A DNA stretch of 64,000 bases, from the NCBI RefSeq assembly GCF_018283675.1, contig NZ_JAGVRK010000001.1, positions 868,001-932,000 of the forward strand, written 5' to 3'. This stretch comes from Metabacillus flavus (GTDB lineage: Bacteria; Bacillota; Bacilli; Bacillales; Bacillaceae). Numbering within the stretch: the first letter of the stretch is position 1; each line of letters starts with the position of its first letter. The position numbers and the translations under genes were made by a program. Below the pieces are notes generated by a model. That model saw only the letters and a list, made by a program, of their open reading frames with translations. It was not told the DNA's origin and ran no database searches. Below are positions 56,510 to 64,000 of the stretch, one piece after another.

Positions 56510-57111
56510 TGAAACACATCTTTAACAAAGGAACCAATCCGGACAAACCTACTCTGCTTCTGCTTCACGGCACAGGCGGAAATGAACTTGACCTGCTTCC
56601 GCTCGCAGGAATGATTGATGAAGAGGCGTCCGTGTTAAGCGTCCGCGGAAATGTACTGGAAAATGGTATGCCCCGCTTCTTCCGCCGGCTCGCCGAAGGT
56701 ATATTTGATGAAGAAGATCTCGTATTCCGCACACAGGAACTCAATCAATTTCTGGATGAGGCGGCCGAAACGTATCAGTTTGACCGACATCAAATCATCG
56801 CGATCGGCTATTCCAATGGAGCCAATATCGCGGCAAGTCTGCTATTCCATTACCAGGATGCTTTAAAAGGCGCCAGTCTTCACCATCCAATGGTGCCGAG
56901 AAGAGGGATTGAACTCCCGGATCTAACAGGGAAATCCGTCTTTATCGCTGCCGGCACTAACGATCCGATTTGTCCGGCTGAAGAATCAACGGAACTGCAC
57001 GCCCTGCTGCAAGGAGCCAATGCCAAGGCAGAATTGCACTGGGAAAATCAAGGCCACCAGCTAACGCGGAGTGAGGTTGAGGCTGCGGCGAAGTGGTATA
57101 AGGGATTGTGA
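56509..57111 (+). CDS. mhqD: MhqD-like carboxylesterase/phospholipase
   Basis: 200 residues, alpha/beta hydrolase: LLLHGTGGNELDLLPLA (oxyanion), nucleophile Ser in AIGYSNGANIAASLLF, Asp in AAGTNDPICP and His in ENQGHQLTRSE. It matches the MhqD/YodD group induced with glyoxalases during quinone stress. It overlaps the upstream gene by one base, which implies coupled translation. Confidence 0.88.
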   Translation: MKHIFNKGTNPDKPTLLLLHGTGGNELDLLPLAGMIDEEASVLSVRGNVLENGMPRFFRRLAEGIFDEEDLVFRTQELNQFLDEAAETYQFDRHQIIAIGYSNGANIAASLLFHYQDALKGASLHHPMVPRRGIELPDLTGKSVFIAAGTNDPICPAEESTELHALLQGANAKAELHWENQGHQLTRSEVEAAAKWYKGL

Positions 57112-57155
57112 AGGAGGAAGAAAACTGCTTGTGCAGTTTTCTTTTTTTTGCACTT

Positions 57156-57405
57156 TGCACTGACCCCCGCTATGCAGCTCCGGCCCCGTGTCACGCGACG
57201 CCTAGAGCGGTCAGTGTTTGCACGGGCTATGCTCATTCCCCAAGTGCGGTAAAGGGTAGAAGGTCAGAGCAATGCACTGACCCCTGCCCTGATAAAGGAC
57301 TAAAGCTCCGTCCCCGTGCCACATGACGCTTAAAGCCGTAAGGGATCGCTCTCTTCTTCCTCCTTCCCCCGGTGCGGTGAAGAAGAGAGGGTCAGTGCAA
57401 GCTGC
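57156..57405. repeat. Imperfect tandem intergenic repeat with inverted ends
   Basis: GCACTGACCCC opens units at about 57156 and 57274, and the block closes with GGGTCAGTGC, its inverse. CCCCCGGTGCGGTGAAG (57366-57382) matches, in opposite orientation, the CTTCACCGCAGCGGGGG of the repeat at 29.45-29.75 kb. It fills most of the 400 bases between mhqD and the YdhK-like gene. Confidence 0.7.
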
Positions 57406-57511
57406 TCATCAATTTCAACTCACAATACACTTAGTCCGTCAGCTGTGCACGTTTTTTACAATTGAAAGATGTGCGGTTATACTGAAAGCATACTTACAGG
57501 AGGGTGATTTG

Positions 57512-58072
57512 ATGAGCCGCAAAAAAATGGTGATGCTCACTGTTTCTCTGCTTGCCGCATTTGGTTTGGCCGCTTGTTCGAACGGCGGGATGGATGAAAA
57601 GCATGAAGGAATGGATCATTCCAAGATGGAACATTCTAGCTCGGGTGAAGTGCCTGAAGGATTAAAAGAAGCAAAAAACCCGGCAAATCCTGTCGGGAGC
57701 AAGGCGATAGTGAAAACGGAACATATGGAAGGCATGAATGGAGCAGAAGCGACCATTGCGGGTGCTTATGATACAACGGTCTATGCGGTGACCTACACAC
57801 CCAAAGGAGGCGGAGAAAAAGAAGTCAATCACAAGTGGGTGATTCACGAGGAAATCGAGAACGCGGGAGATGTTCCTTTTAAGAAAGGTGAAGAAGTAAC
57901 CTTGATGGCAGACCATATGAAAGGAATGATGGGAGCAAAGGCGACCATTGATTCTGCTGAGAAGACAACCGTTTATATGATTGATTATTCTCCAGCGAAT
58001 GGCGGAGAAGAAGTGAAGAATCATAAATGGGTGACGGAAAGCGAGCTTTCAGCCTTGATAAATAAAGAATGA
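57512..58072 (+). CDS. ydhK: YdhK-like DUF1541 lipoprotein
   Basis: 186 residues. Signal peptide KKMVMLTVSLLAAFGLAAC with lipobox; then a His/Met-rich spacer (MDEKHEGMDHSKMEH), then two DUF1541 repeats, each of the form HMEGMNGAEATIAGAYDTT ... YTPKGGG ... NHKWV. The His/Met segment suggests copper or another soft metal as ligand. The ATG at 57512 follows CAGGAGGGTG. Confidence 0.88.
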   Translation: MSRKKMVMLTVSLLAAFGLAACSNGGMDEKHEGMDHSKMEHSSSGEVPEGLKEAKNPANPVGSKAIVKTEHMEGMNGAEATIAGAYDTTVYAVTYTPKGGGEKEVNHKWVIHEEIENAGDVPFKKGEEVTLMADHMKGMMGAKATIDSAEKTTVYMIDYSPANGGEEVKNHKWVTESELSALINKE

Positions 58073-58104
58073 GGAAGAGCATCTTATAGGGGATGCTCTT
58101 TTCC
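58073..58104 (+). terminator. Terminator of the YdhK-like gene
   Basis: GGAAGAGCATC and GATGCTCTTTTCC pair. Confidence 0.8.
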
Positions 58105-58179
58105 ATTTTCCCAGAATTGCCATCTGGTCAGCGGGAAAAACGGGCTTTTCTATCGTATAAACAGGAGGTGTATAAATAC

Positions 58180-58214
58180 TTGCATTGTGCAAATTTATTA
58201 CTTGCAAATTGCAA
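58180..58214 (+). promoter_or_regulatory. Two TTGCA-N3-TGCAA operators
   Basis: TTGCATTGTGCAA (58180-58192) and TTGCAAATTGCAA (58202-58214) are palindromes 22 bases apart centre to centre, roughly two helical turns. Both are flanked by CT..AT as CTTGCA...TGCAAAT. A third copy lies at 58952. They probably bind the MarR protein encoded downstream. Confidence 0.75.
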
Positions 58215-58250
58215 ATATATAGATTAAGATCAATTTAAGGAGGCGGTACA

Positions 58251-58469
58251 GTGGAGCTAACAATCAATAAGTCAGGGAATTTGTCCGTTCAGTATTTTCT
58301 GTCGTACCTTTTTCTTGTATCAAAATCTATGAATGTATCATCATCTCAAATTATCGAGTTTACAGAGAAGCGAATGTTTGGGAAAGACTGTGGTTCACGG
58401 GGAGAAGCTTCCTATCAAAATTTTTTGAAGGCATGCAGCCAATTTATAGAAAGCGGAGGACGAGATTAA
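58251..58469 (+). CDS. Unknown 72-residue protein upstream of MarR
   Basis: GTG start behind TAAGGAGGCGG, stop directly before the MarR ATG. The sequence is helical and soluble with two Cys (GKDCGSRGEA, FLKACSQFIESG). I do not recognise it. It has the operator pair in front and appears to be the first gene of the MarR-permease-CC-peptide operon. Confidence 0.65.
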   Translation: MELTINKSGNLSVQYFLSYLFLVSKSMNVSSSQIIEFTEKRMFGKDCGSRGEASYQNFLKACSQFIESGGRD

Positions 58470-58916
58470 ATGGAAAATGTACGCGAGCTGTTTCAAGTAA
58501 TGGTCCGCCGATTCGGGCTTTTGGATAAGAATTGCTGTTCAGTTGGAACGAGGGAATTGAGCCTGGTTCAAAGTCATATTCTCTATGAAGTAGAACGACG
58601 GGAAGCTCCATCCATTCAGGAAATTGCCGATACGCTAGGAACAGATATTACGACGTTCAGCCGGCAGGTTCAGGGCCTAGTAAAGATGGGACTTATAGAA
58701 AAAAAACAGTCTATCGAAGATAAAAGGATTTACCAGCTTTTCTTAACCGATGGGGGAAAAGAAATAACTGCATCCATCGATAACCAAATGAATGAGTACT
58801 TAAAAGAAGTATTTTCTTATATGCAGCCGGCAGAGAGAAACCAGGTTATCGAATCTATAAAATTACTGAACCTAGCGATGGCAAAAAGTGCGATGTGCTG
58901 CCGGCCTGTGAAATAA
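58470..58916 (+). CDS. MarR-family regulator with two Cys-Cys pairs
   Basis: 148 residues. Winged HTH: SIQEIADTLGTDITTFSRQV and wing KQSIEDKRIYQLFLTDGG. Cys22-Cys23 lie in the N-terminal helix (LDKNCCSVG) and Cys143-Cys144 at the C-terminus (SAMCCRPVK); these ends meet in the MarR dimer interface, so a thiol metal or metalloid site is plausible. Neighbours are a PF03773 permease, a CC peptide and arsRBC, which points to arsenic or a related stress. Confidence 0.85.
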   Translation: MENVRELFQVMVRRFGLLDKNCCSVGTRELSLVQSHILYEVERREAPSIQEIADTLGTDITTFSRQVQGLVKMGLIEKKQSIEDKRIYQLFLTDGGKEITASIDNQMNEYLKEVFSYMQPAERNQVIESIKLLNLAMAKSAMCCRPVK

Positions 58917-58951
58917 AAGAAAGATCGAATACGGTCTTTTTACATATATAC

Positions 58952-58964
58952 TTGCATTTTGCAA
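58952..58964 (+). promoter_or_regulatory. Third TTGCA-N3-TGCAA operator
   Basis: TTGCATTTTGCAA in context ACTTGCA...TGCAAAT, identical in outer bases to the two sites at 58180 and 58202. It lies 20 bases before the permease start. Confidence 0.75.
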
Positions 58965-58983
58965 ATAAAAGGAGGAAATCATC

Positions 58984-59850
58984 ATGTGGGGAGAAGTTGC
59001 CCGAAGTTTTCTTGAAATTGCACTGGAGCTGACGATGTTATTTATCGCCATCTCGTTTTTGATCAATCTGCTTCAAGAATTTATTCCATATGCCAAGATG
59101 GAAACATTGATGAGGGTGAGCCATCCTCTATTAAGCGGCGGGTTGGCTTTGGTTTTTGCCTTCGTGACTCCCTTTTGCTCCTGCTCCACCATTCCAGTGG
59201 TCGTGAACCTGCTCAACAACCGAATACGTTTCGGCATAGTGATGGTGTTTTTGTTTGCCTCTCCTGTTTTGGACCCAACCATTTTAACGCTGATGACGGC
59301 CGTCTTAGGATGGAAAGTTGCCCTGTACTACACCCTCATCACTTCGGTGCTGTCTATTATGATTGGTTTTACGCTCGAGAAACTTGGCTATGAAAAAGAG
59401 GTCAAAAAGGTGCTCGTAAAAAATTATGATCCGATCAAAAACGGTTTAAGTCTCAAAGGTGCTATTAATGAAACCATCCAGCTCATGAAGACGGTGTACC
59501 CATACCTTCTCATCGGAGCTGCGATTGGATCGATTATCCACGGGGCCGTTCCAACCGAGTTTATCACTCAGTATTTCGGCGGCGAAAACTGGTGGCTTGT
59601 ACCGATTGCTGCTGTCGTTGGGGTCCCTTTATATATCCGTCTTTCCTCGATGATTCCAATTACGCAGATCATGATTGCGAAAGGAATGGCGCTAGGCCCT
59701 GTCATGGCACTGATGATCAGTTCAGCCGGGGCGAGCCTCCCTGAACTGACGCTTTTGAACAGCATATTTACGAAAAAGCTCGTCGTTGCTTTTGTGATTT
59801 CCGTCATAACCATGTCCACGATTTCAGGATTCTTATTTTATATCGTATAG
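58984..59850 (+). CDS. PF03773 (ArsP-like) permease
   Basis: 288 residues, eight or so membrane helices. The family motif VTPFCSCSTIPVVVNLLNN is present, with FLFASPVLDPTILTLMTA and a second half ending SAGASLPELTLLNSIF. Relatives include ArsP, which exports trivalent organoarsenicals. Substrate is inferred only. The ribosome site is AAAGGAGG. Confidence 0.85.
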   Translation: MWGEVARSFLEIALELTMLFIAISFLINLLQEFIPYAKMETLMRVSHPLLSGGLALVFAFVTPFCSCSTIPVVVNLLNNRIRFGIVMVFLFASPVLDPTILTLMTAVLGWKVALYYTLITSVLSIMIGFTLEKLGYEKEVKKVLVKNYDPIKNGLSLKGAINETIQLMKTVYPYLLIGAAIGSIIHGAVPTEFITQYFGGENWWLVPIAAVVGVPLYIRLSSMIPITQIMIAKGMALGPVMALMISSAGASLPELTLLNSIFTKKLVVAFVISVITMSTISGFLFYIV

Positions 59851-59861
59851 GAGGTGACAAT

Positions 59862-59996
59862 ATGAATTTTATGAAAAAATGGTTAGGTGCAAAAGAACAG
59901 AAAGACTGCTGTAATGTAATCATCGAGGAAGTGAAGGATGATTCGTGCTTCTCCAAGCAAACGGATGAAGCATCAAAGGAAGGCGAAAAAAAGTGA
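59862..59996 (+). CDS. 44-residue Cys-Cys peptide
   Basis: ATG at 59862 behind TAGGAGGTGACAAT, stop TGA at 59994-59996. The peptide opens MNFMKKWLGAKEQKDCCNVI and has a third Cys in DDSCFSK. It is hydrophilic. Small CC peptides often accompany PF03773 permeases in Firmicutes; a metalloid chaperone role is a guess. Confidence 0.75.
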   Translation: MNFMKKWLGAKEQKDCCNVIIEEVKDDSCFSKQTDEASKEGEKK

Positions 59997-60151
59997 GCTG
60001 GTTATTGAATCTTTGGAATTCTCCCACTGGAAACAAGTAAAAATGAATGATTTATGAAGAAGGCATAAAAACAGAAAATGCAACGTTTGAAACCCGAAGT
60101 CCAGTATGGGAAGCGTTTCCTGTAACGAAGAAGCAAAAAAGTAGGCGTGTA
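59997..60151 (+). other. Non-coding gap with a possible gene remnant
   Basis: One frame from about 60054 reads YEEGIKTENATFETRSPVWE then AFPVTKKQK without a start codon or ribosome site. It looks like protein sequence, but I cannot name it. Confidence 0.3.
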
Positions 60152-60181
60152 AGCAGCAGGAGAATTTTCCTGCTGTTTTTA
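60152..60181 (+). terminator. Terminator of the permease operon
   Basis: AGCAGCAGGA and TCCTGCTGTT pair, followed by T. Confidence 0.85.
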
Positions 60182-60242
60182 TATAAGAGATTGCTTATAT
60201 AAGTGTATTGTTATATTATAATGCATGGAGGTGAACCAATCA

Positions 60243-60593
60243 ATGACGGTCCAGCCTAAAACGATTGAACTGGAGGAGGCAGCAATTATTATGAAGCTGC
60301 TTGGTGATAAAACGCGGCTTACGATGATGAAAATGCTTCAGAAAAATGAATGCTGTGTGTGTGAATTTACGGCAATTTTTCAAGCGAGCCAGCCTGCAAT
60401 CAGCCAGCATTTGCGAAAATTGAAGGATGCGGGGCTTGTAAAAGAAAAGCGAAACGGCCAGTGGATCTTCTATTCGCTGAACCGGGAAAGTGAAATGTAT
60501 GAATTTGTTCAAAATCTTCTTGCGTTTATTCCGGATCAAGATCAAAAGCTGAAGGATCTGGAGAAACAGGGATTGCGAATAACTTGCGAATAA
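60243..60593 (+). CDS. arsR: Arsenical-resistance repressor ArsR
   Basis: 116 residues. The metalloid site is C37-C38-x-C40 (NECCVCEF) in the first recognition-proximal helix, and the HTH reads [20 protein letters not shown]. It releases the ars promoter on binding As(III) or Sb(III). The ATG at 60243 follows GGAGGTG; an earlier in-frame ATG overlaps that site. Confidence 0.92.
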   Translation: MTVQPKTIELEEAAIIMKLLGDKTRLTMMKMLQKNECCVCEFTAIFQASQPAISQHLRKLKDAGLVKEKRNGQWIFYSLNRESEMYEFVQNLLAFIPDQDQKLKDLEKQGLRITCE

Positions 60594-60606
60594 TGGAGGG
60601 ACCATT

Positions 60607-61902
60607 TTGACATCAGTGATTTTAGCGTCCTTAATTTTTCTTCTGACCCTGATCCTTGTGATCTGGCAGCCGAAAAATTTATCCATCGGCTGGTCTGCAT
60701 GCGGCGGGGCGGTTCTCGCCCTCATCGCAGGGGTTGTCGATTTTCAGGATGTATGGGATGTAACAGGCATCGTTTGGAATGCCACATTAACATTTATAGC
60801 GGTTATTATTATTTCTTTAATATTAGATGAAATTGGATTTTTTGAATGGTCCGCCTTACATATGGCGAGAGCAGCAAAAGGCAGCGGAGTCCGCATGTTC
60901 ATTTATGTGAGCATCCTCGGAGCTGTCGTCGCTGCCTTCTTTGCAAACGACGGGGCAGCTCTTATTTTGACACCGATTGTTCTGGCGATGGTTCGCAACT
61001 TGAAATTTGAAGAAAAGCTTGTGTTTCCTTTTATCATGGCCAGCGGCTTCATTGCGGACACGACGTCGCTTCCGCTTGTCGTCAGTAACCTGGTAAACAT
61101 CGTGTCGGCCGACTTTTTTAACATCGGATTTGTCGAGTATGCAAGCCGGATGATCGTTCCGAACTTTTTCTCGCTTGCAGCCAGTATTTTGGTCTTGTAC
61201 TTGTTTTTTAGAAAGAGTATCCCGAAAAACTATGATGTTACAATCCTGAAGCAGCCGAAAAAAGCGATCCGGGATATGAAAATGTTCAAGCTTTCATGGA
61301 TCGTCCTTGGTGTATTATTGGCGGGTTATTTCATTAGCGAGTTTATTGGGATTCCTGTCTCGATTATTGCCGGGATTATCGCGATTTTCTTCCTGGTCAT
61401 GGCGAAGAGGAGTCCTGCGGTTCCAACGAAAAAGGTACTGAAGGGTGCCCCATGGGCCATTGTCTTCTTCTCTATCGGGATGTATGTTGTGGTGTATGGT
61501 CTTCGGAACGCTGGATTAACAAGCGTTCTTGCAGATGTCATACAGATCGTGGCCGATCAAGGTTTGTTTGCCGCAACGATTGGTATGGGGTTTATCGCGG
61601 CGATTCTTTCATCTGTTATGAACAACATGCCGACTGTCATGATTGATGCGCTCGCAATTGCCGATAGCAATACGTCGGGAATTGTCAGGGAAGCGCTCAT
61701 TTACGCGAATGTCATCGGATCAGATCTTGGACCGAAAATCACACCAATTGGTTCCCTTGCGACCTTGCTTTGGCTTCATGTCCTGTCGCTGAAGGGTGTC
61801 AAAATTTCATGGGGGACCTACTTCAAAACGGGGATCATCCTAACAGTACCGACTCTTCTTATTACGCTAATCGGCCTGTATCTATGGCTGTTGGTTTTCT
61901 AA
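60607..61902 (+). CDS. arsB: Arsenite efflux pump ArsB
   Basis: 431 residues, about 12 membrane helices. ArsB motifs include [38 protein letters not shown] and [16 protein letters not shown], then [20 protein letters not shown]. It expels As(III)/Sb(III) using the proton gradient. TTG start behind ATGGAGGG, 13 bases after arsR. Confidence 0.95.
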   Translation: MTSVILASLIFLLTLILVIWQPKNLSIGWSACGGAVLALIAGVVDFQDVWDVTGIVWNATLTFIAVIIISLILDEIGFFEWSALHMARAAKGSGVRMFIYVSILGAVVAAFFANDGAALILTPIVLAMVRNLKFEEKLVFPFIMASGFIADTTSLPLVVSNLVNIVSADFFNIGFVEYASRMIVPNFFSLAASILVLYLFFRKSIPKNYDVTILKQPKKAIRDMKMFKLSWIVLGVLLAGYFISEFIGIPVSIIAGIIAIFFLVMAKRSPAVPTKKVLKGAPWAIVFFSIGMYVVVYGLRNAGLTSVLADVIQIVADQGLFAATIGMGFIAAILSSVMNNMPTVMIDALAIADSNTSGIVREALIYANVIGSDLGPKITPIGSLATLLWLHVLSLKGVKISWGTYFKTGIILTVPTLLITLIGLYLWLLVF

Positions 61903-61932
61903 ATCCAATACATTTAAAAGGAGACTTACAAC

Positions 61933-62352
61933 ATGTCTAAAAAAACACTTTATTTTCTATGCACAGGAAATTCATGCCGCAGCCAGATGGCAGAAGCGTG
62001 GGGCAAAAAATACCTTGGCGATGAGTGGAACGTACTTAGTGCAGGAATCGAAGCACATGGCTTAAACCCAAATGCCGTGAAAGCGATGAAAGAGATCGGA
62101 ATGGATATTACGAATCAAACGTCAGACATCATAGATAGCGAAATCTTGAATAACGCTGATTTCGTGGTGACACTTTGCGGAGATGCCGCAGACAAATGTC
62201 CAATGACGCCGCCTCATATTAGACGTGAGCACTGGGGCTTTGAGGATCCTGCGAAAGCAACGGGTACGGATGAAGAAAAATGGGCCGTATTCCAGCGGGT
62301 TCGTGATGAGATCGGAGAACGGATTAAACGCTTTGCAGAAACAGGGAAATAA
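61933..62352 (+). CDS. arsC: Thioredoxin-coupled arsenate reductase ArsC
   Basis: 139 residues of the low-molecular-weight phosphatase fold. Nucleophile Cys10 in [14 protein letters not shown], with Cys82 and Cys89 ([12 protein letters not shown]) as the redox relay, exactly the pI258/B. subtilis pattern. It reduces arsenate to arsenite for ArsB. Confidence 0.96.
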   Translation: MSKKTLYFLCTGNSCRSQMAEAWGKKYLGDEWNVLSAGIEAHGLNPNAVKAMKEIGMDITNQTSDIIDSEILNNADFVVTLCGDAADKCPMTPPHIRREHWGFEDPAKATGTDEEKWAVFQRVRDEIGERIKRFAETGK

Positions 62353-62355
62353 GAG

Positions 62356-62386
62356 AAAAGCCGGGAGTGAATGCTCCCGGCTTTTA
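62356..62386. terminator. Bidirectional terminator
   Basis: AAAAGCCGGGAG and CTCCCGGCTTTT stem between arsC and the convergent SgrR-family gene. Confidence 0.92.
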
Positions 62387-62391
62387 TTCTG

Positions 62392-64000
62392 CTAATGCTT
62401 TACCCAAATCCTCCTGAAATCCACATACCCAAACGATTCAAACTGGATATCCCGGATCATTGGATGAAAGACGCGGTTCTTCATTGGGTGATACAAATAG
62501 ATAAATAGATTTTCCTTCTTAATATAATTCTCGGTTTCTTCAATGAATTCTTCTCTTGTTAACGGGTCCGGTGCCTGCTTGATCTTTTCAAAAAAGATAT
62601 TTAGCTTGCTCATTTGGCTCTCAGTCAGAAAACGGTTGAAAATGAGTGCTTTGTTTAGAAACGCTCCCATAAAAGAAAGGTGATAATCGGTTGACGCGAC
62701 TTCTCCCATGAATAAGAGGTCGGCCTGTTCTAAAAGAGGATCATAGTATTGATCAAGGGTATACGTTTGAATATCGAGATGAATCCCTGCTTTTAGCGCT
62801 TCTCTCTGGAAGAGTTCCCCGCGCTCAATCTCACTTTTTTTCTCCAGGATATAGACATTCAGCGTTTCGTCATTGTATCCCGCTTCCTTAAGCAGCCCGC
62901 TGACCTTAGTAGGCTCTTTCTTTTGCGGCTTTGATTTCCACGGAAAGTAGCTGGATGCTTCCTGGAAATCTTCAGCATCAGAGGCTGATCTTAGCTTGTT
63001 CATGTCCAATAAATGATAGATGGCTTCCCGAAAAGAAGGATGGTGTACGATCGTATTCTTTTTAAATTAAAGGCTAAAAAGCGAAATCCCACTTCAATAT
63101 CGGATTTCTGAAGGGCAGGTTTTACGGTTTTTTCCCTCGCAAGCTCATAAACGGCCGAAGAGGCCATTTGCGGATCGACCCTGTAAAACTCGATTTCATC
63201 TAAAAAAGGCCTGGTGAGAAAATAATCGTCAAATGCTTGTAACACGAGCAGCTGATCAGTCCGCTTTTTGAGCTGGAATGGTCCGGTGCCTATCCATTTC
63301 CTTTCATCAAAAAGTTCGTTTGCCGACAAAATCGCCAGGTTATGCGAACTGACATAGCGCGGAAACAGCAGATTTGGTTTATTCAATGTGAACACAATCG
63401 AATAGGGGGAGGGACATTCCAATTTTTCAATACCCTCTGTGAGCCATGAGTGGGCAGAATCATTGTCCTTAAAGCGTTGAAAGGTAGAGCGGACATCCTC
63501 ACTCGTCAATCCGTGCCCGTTATGAAAGCGGACGCCTTTTCTCAAATAAAACGTCCATATCCGTCCTTCATCCTCCTGCTCCCAGCTGTGTGCGAGATGT
63601 GGCTGAAGCAGATCCTGCTCCTGATGATAGGCAAGCAGGCTGTCTCCCAGCTGATGAATTAAGTAGGTTTCAAAGGTAATAGAGGATAGCAGCGGATCAA
63701 GTGTGGTTAGATTTCTCGTGACCATTGTCCGCAGCACATCCTTCGATTGTTCCAAAACATGCAGACCGAACAGGGCTTGAACTTCTTTTGATACGTTTGC
63801 AATCCAGGTTTTCGGGATCGGAAGCTGCAGCAAAAGAATGATGGATTCCATTTTTTTATTTTGGACAAGATGAATGACGGTTTTTTCAATCTCCTCCTGG
63901 AAGGGATTATGAAAGACAAGGCTGGAAGAGTGGCCCCGTCCCAAGCCAGGCTTGTACGCCAGTTTTCCGGCTGCCTCAAATTGCTTCAGCCTCCTCTTCA
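62392..64000 (-). pseudogene. SgrR-family regulator with solute-binding-like domain, frameshifted, 5' end outside window
   Basis: The visible N-terminal part reads RRLKQFEAAGKLAYKPGLGR then GHSSSLVFHNPFQEEIE, the end of an SgrR-type wHTH. A family-5 solute-binding domain follows (PHLAHSWEQEDEGRIWTFYL, RFHNGHGLTSEDV). The frame breaks at the T5 run at 63059-63063; one extra base (an A on the coding strand) restores FLAFNLKKNTIVHHPSFREA and joins the rest to the stop at 62392. Both halves are intact, so sequencing error is possible. The true start lies beyond base 64000. Confidence 0.8.

Noticed and set aside
57108-57326. 72-residue frame after mhqD
   Set aside because: It spans the GC-rich intergenic repeat and has atypical Cys/Pro/Arg-rich composition without a family match.

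Overview
The window looks like chromosome of a spore-forming Bacillaceae species, Bacillus in the broad sense. It is low to mid GC, has strong AGGAGG ribosome sites, many TTG/GTG starts and hairpin-plus-T-run terminators. It carries spoVR and a gene order that follows the B. subtilis yhcU-yhcV-yhcW-yhcX-glpPFKD-pgcA-yhcY-yhcZ-azr-yhdB-yhdC ... nsrR-spoVR segment. That conserved order is the backbone; accessory blocks are inserted into it. I see no rRNA, tRNA, CRISPR array, insertion sequence or prophage.

Layout. 0-5.5 kb: the end of an unknown gene, cidAB with a CMD-family gene and a LysR regulator, a decayed glyoxalase gene, a flavin reductase and a secreted M14-like peptidase. 5.6-7.9 kb: a chemoreceptor behind a sigma-D-like promoter and a quinone reductase. 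7.9-12.2 kb: exported GH66 and GH31 enzymes, probably for alpha-1,6-glucan, whose products could feed the LacI-controlled cytoplasmic oligo-1,6-glucosidase at 16.3-19.0 kb. Between these lie yvgN, an RluA-type pseudouridine synthase, yhcU and a BdbC/CPHC thiol-oxidation pair. 19.1-29.4 kb: yhcV, yhcW, yhcX, the glycerol regulon with two GlpP-type antitermination leaders, and pgcA.

29.4-39.4 kb: an inserted potassium block. It has a c-di-AMP (ydaO-type) riboswitch, a second unassigned structured RNA, two tiny membrane-peptide genes (one is kdpF), kdpABC, and a kinase-less KdpD made of two tandem copies of the KdpD sensor module. An amino-acid permease and a 41-bp minisatellite follow. 39.9-48.3 kb: the backbone resumes with the yhcYZ two-component system, azr, yhdB and yhdC, then katA with PerR-like boxes, nsrR and spoVR.

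48.4-62.4 kb: a metal and electrophile stress region. It holds a PCYCGC lipoprotein, a broken cupin gene, cadC-cadA (CadA with an unusual Cys-pair-rich N-terminus), a MarR/DUF3147 pair, a SUKH protein, an mhq-like operon (two glyoxalases plus a hydrolase) with two MhqR-type operators, a YdhK-like lipoprotein, a MarR/PF03773 permease/CC-peptide operon with three matching TTGCA-N3-TGCAA operators, and arsRBC. The window ends inside an SgrR-family gene.

Two cautions. glpF, yhcZ and the SgrR-family gene each carry one apparent single-base deletion in a short homopolymer, so assembly error is as likely as real inactivation. The cupin and first glyoxalase genes look truly decayed. All assignments come from reading the sequence and recalling family motifs; no database search was run.
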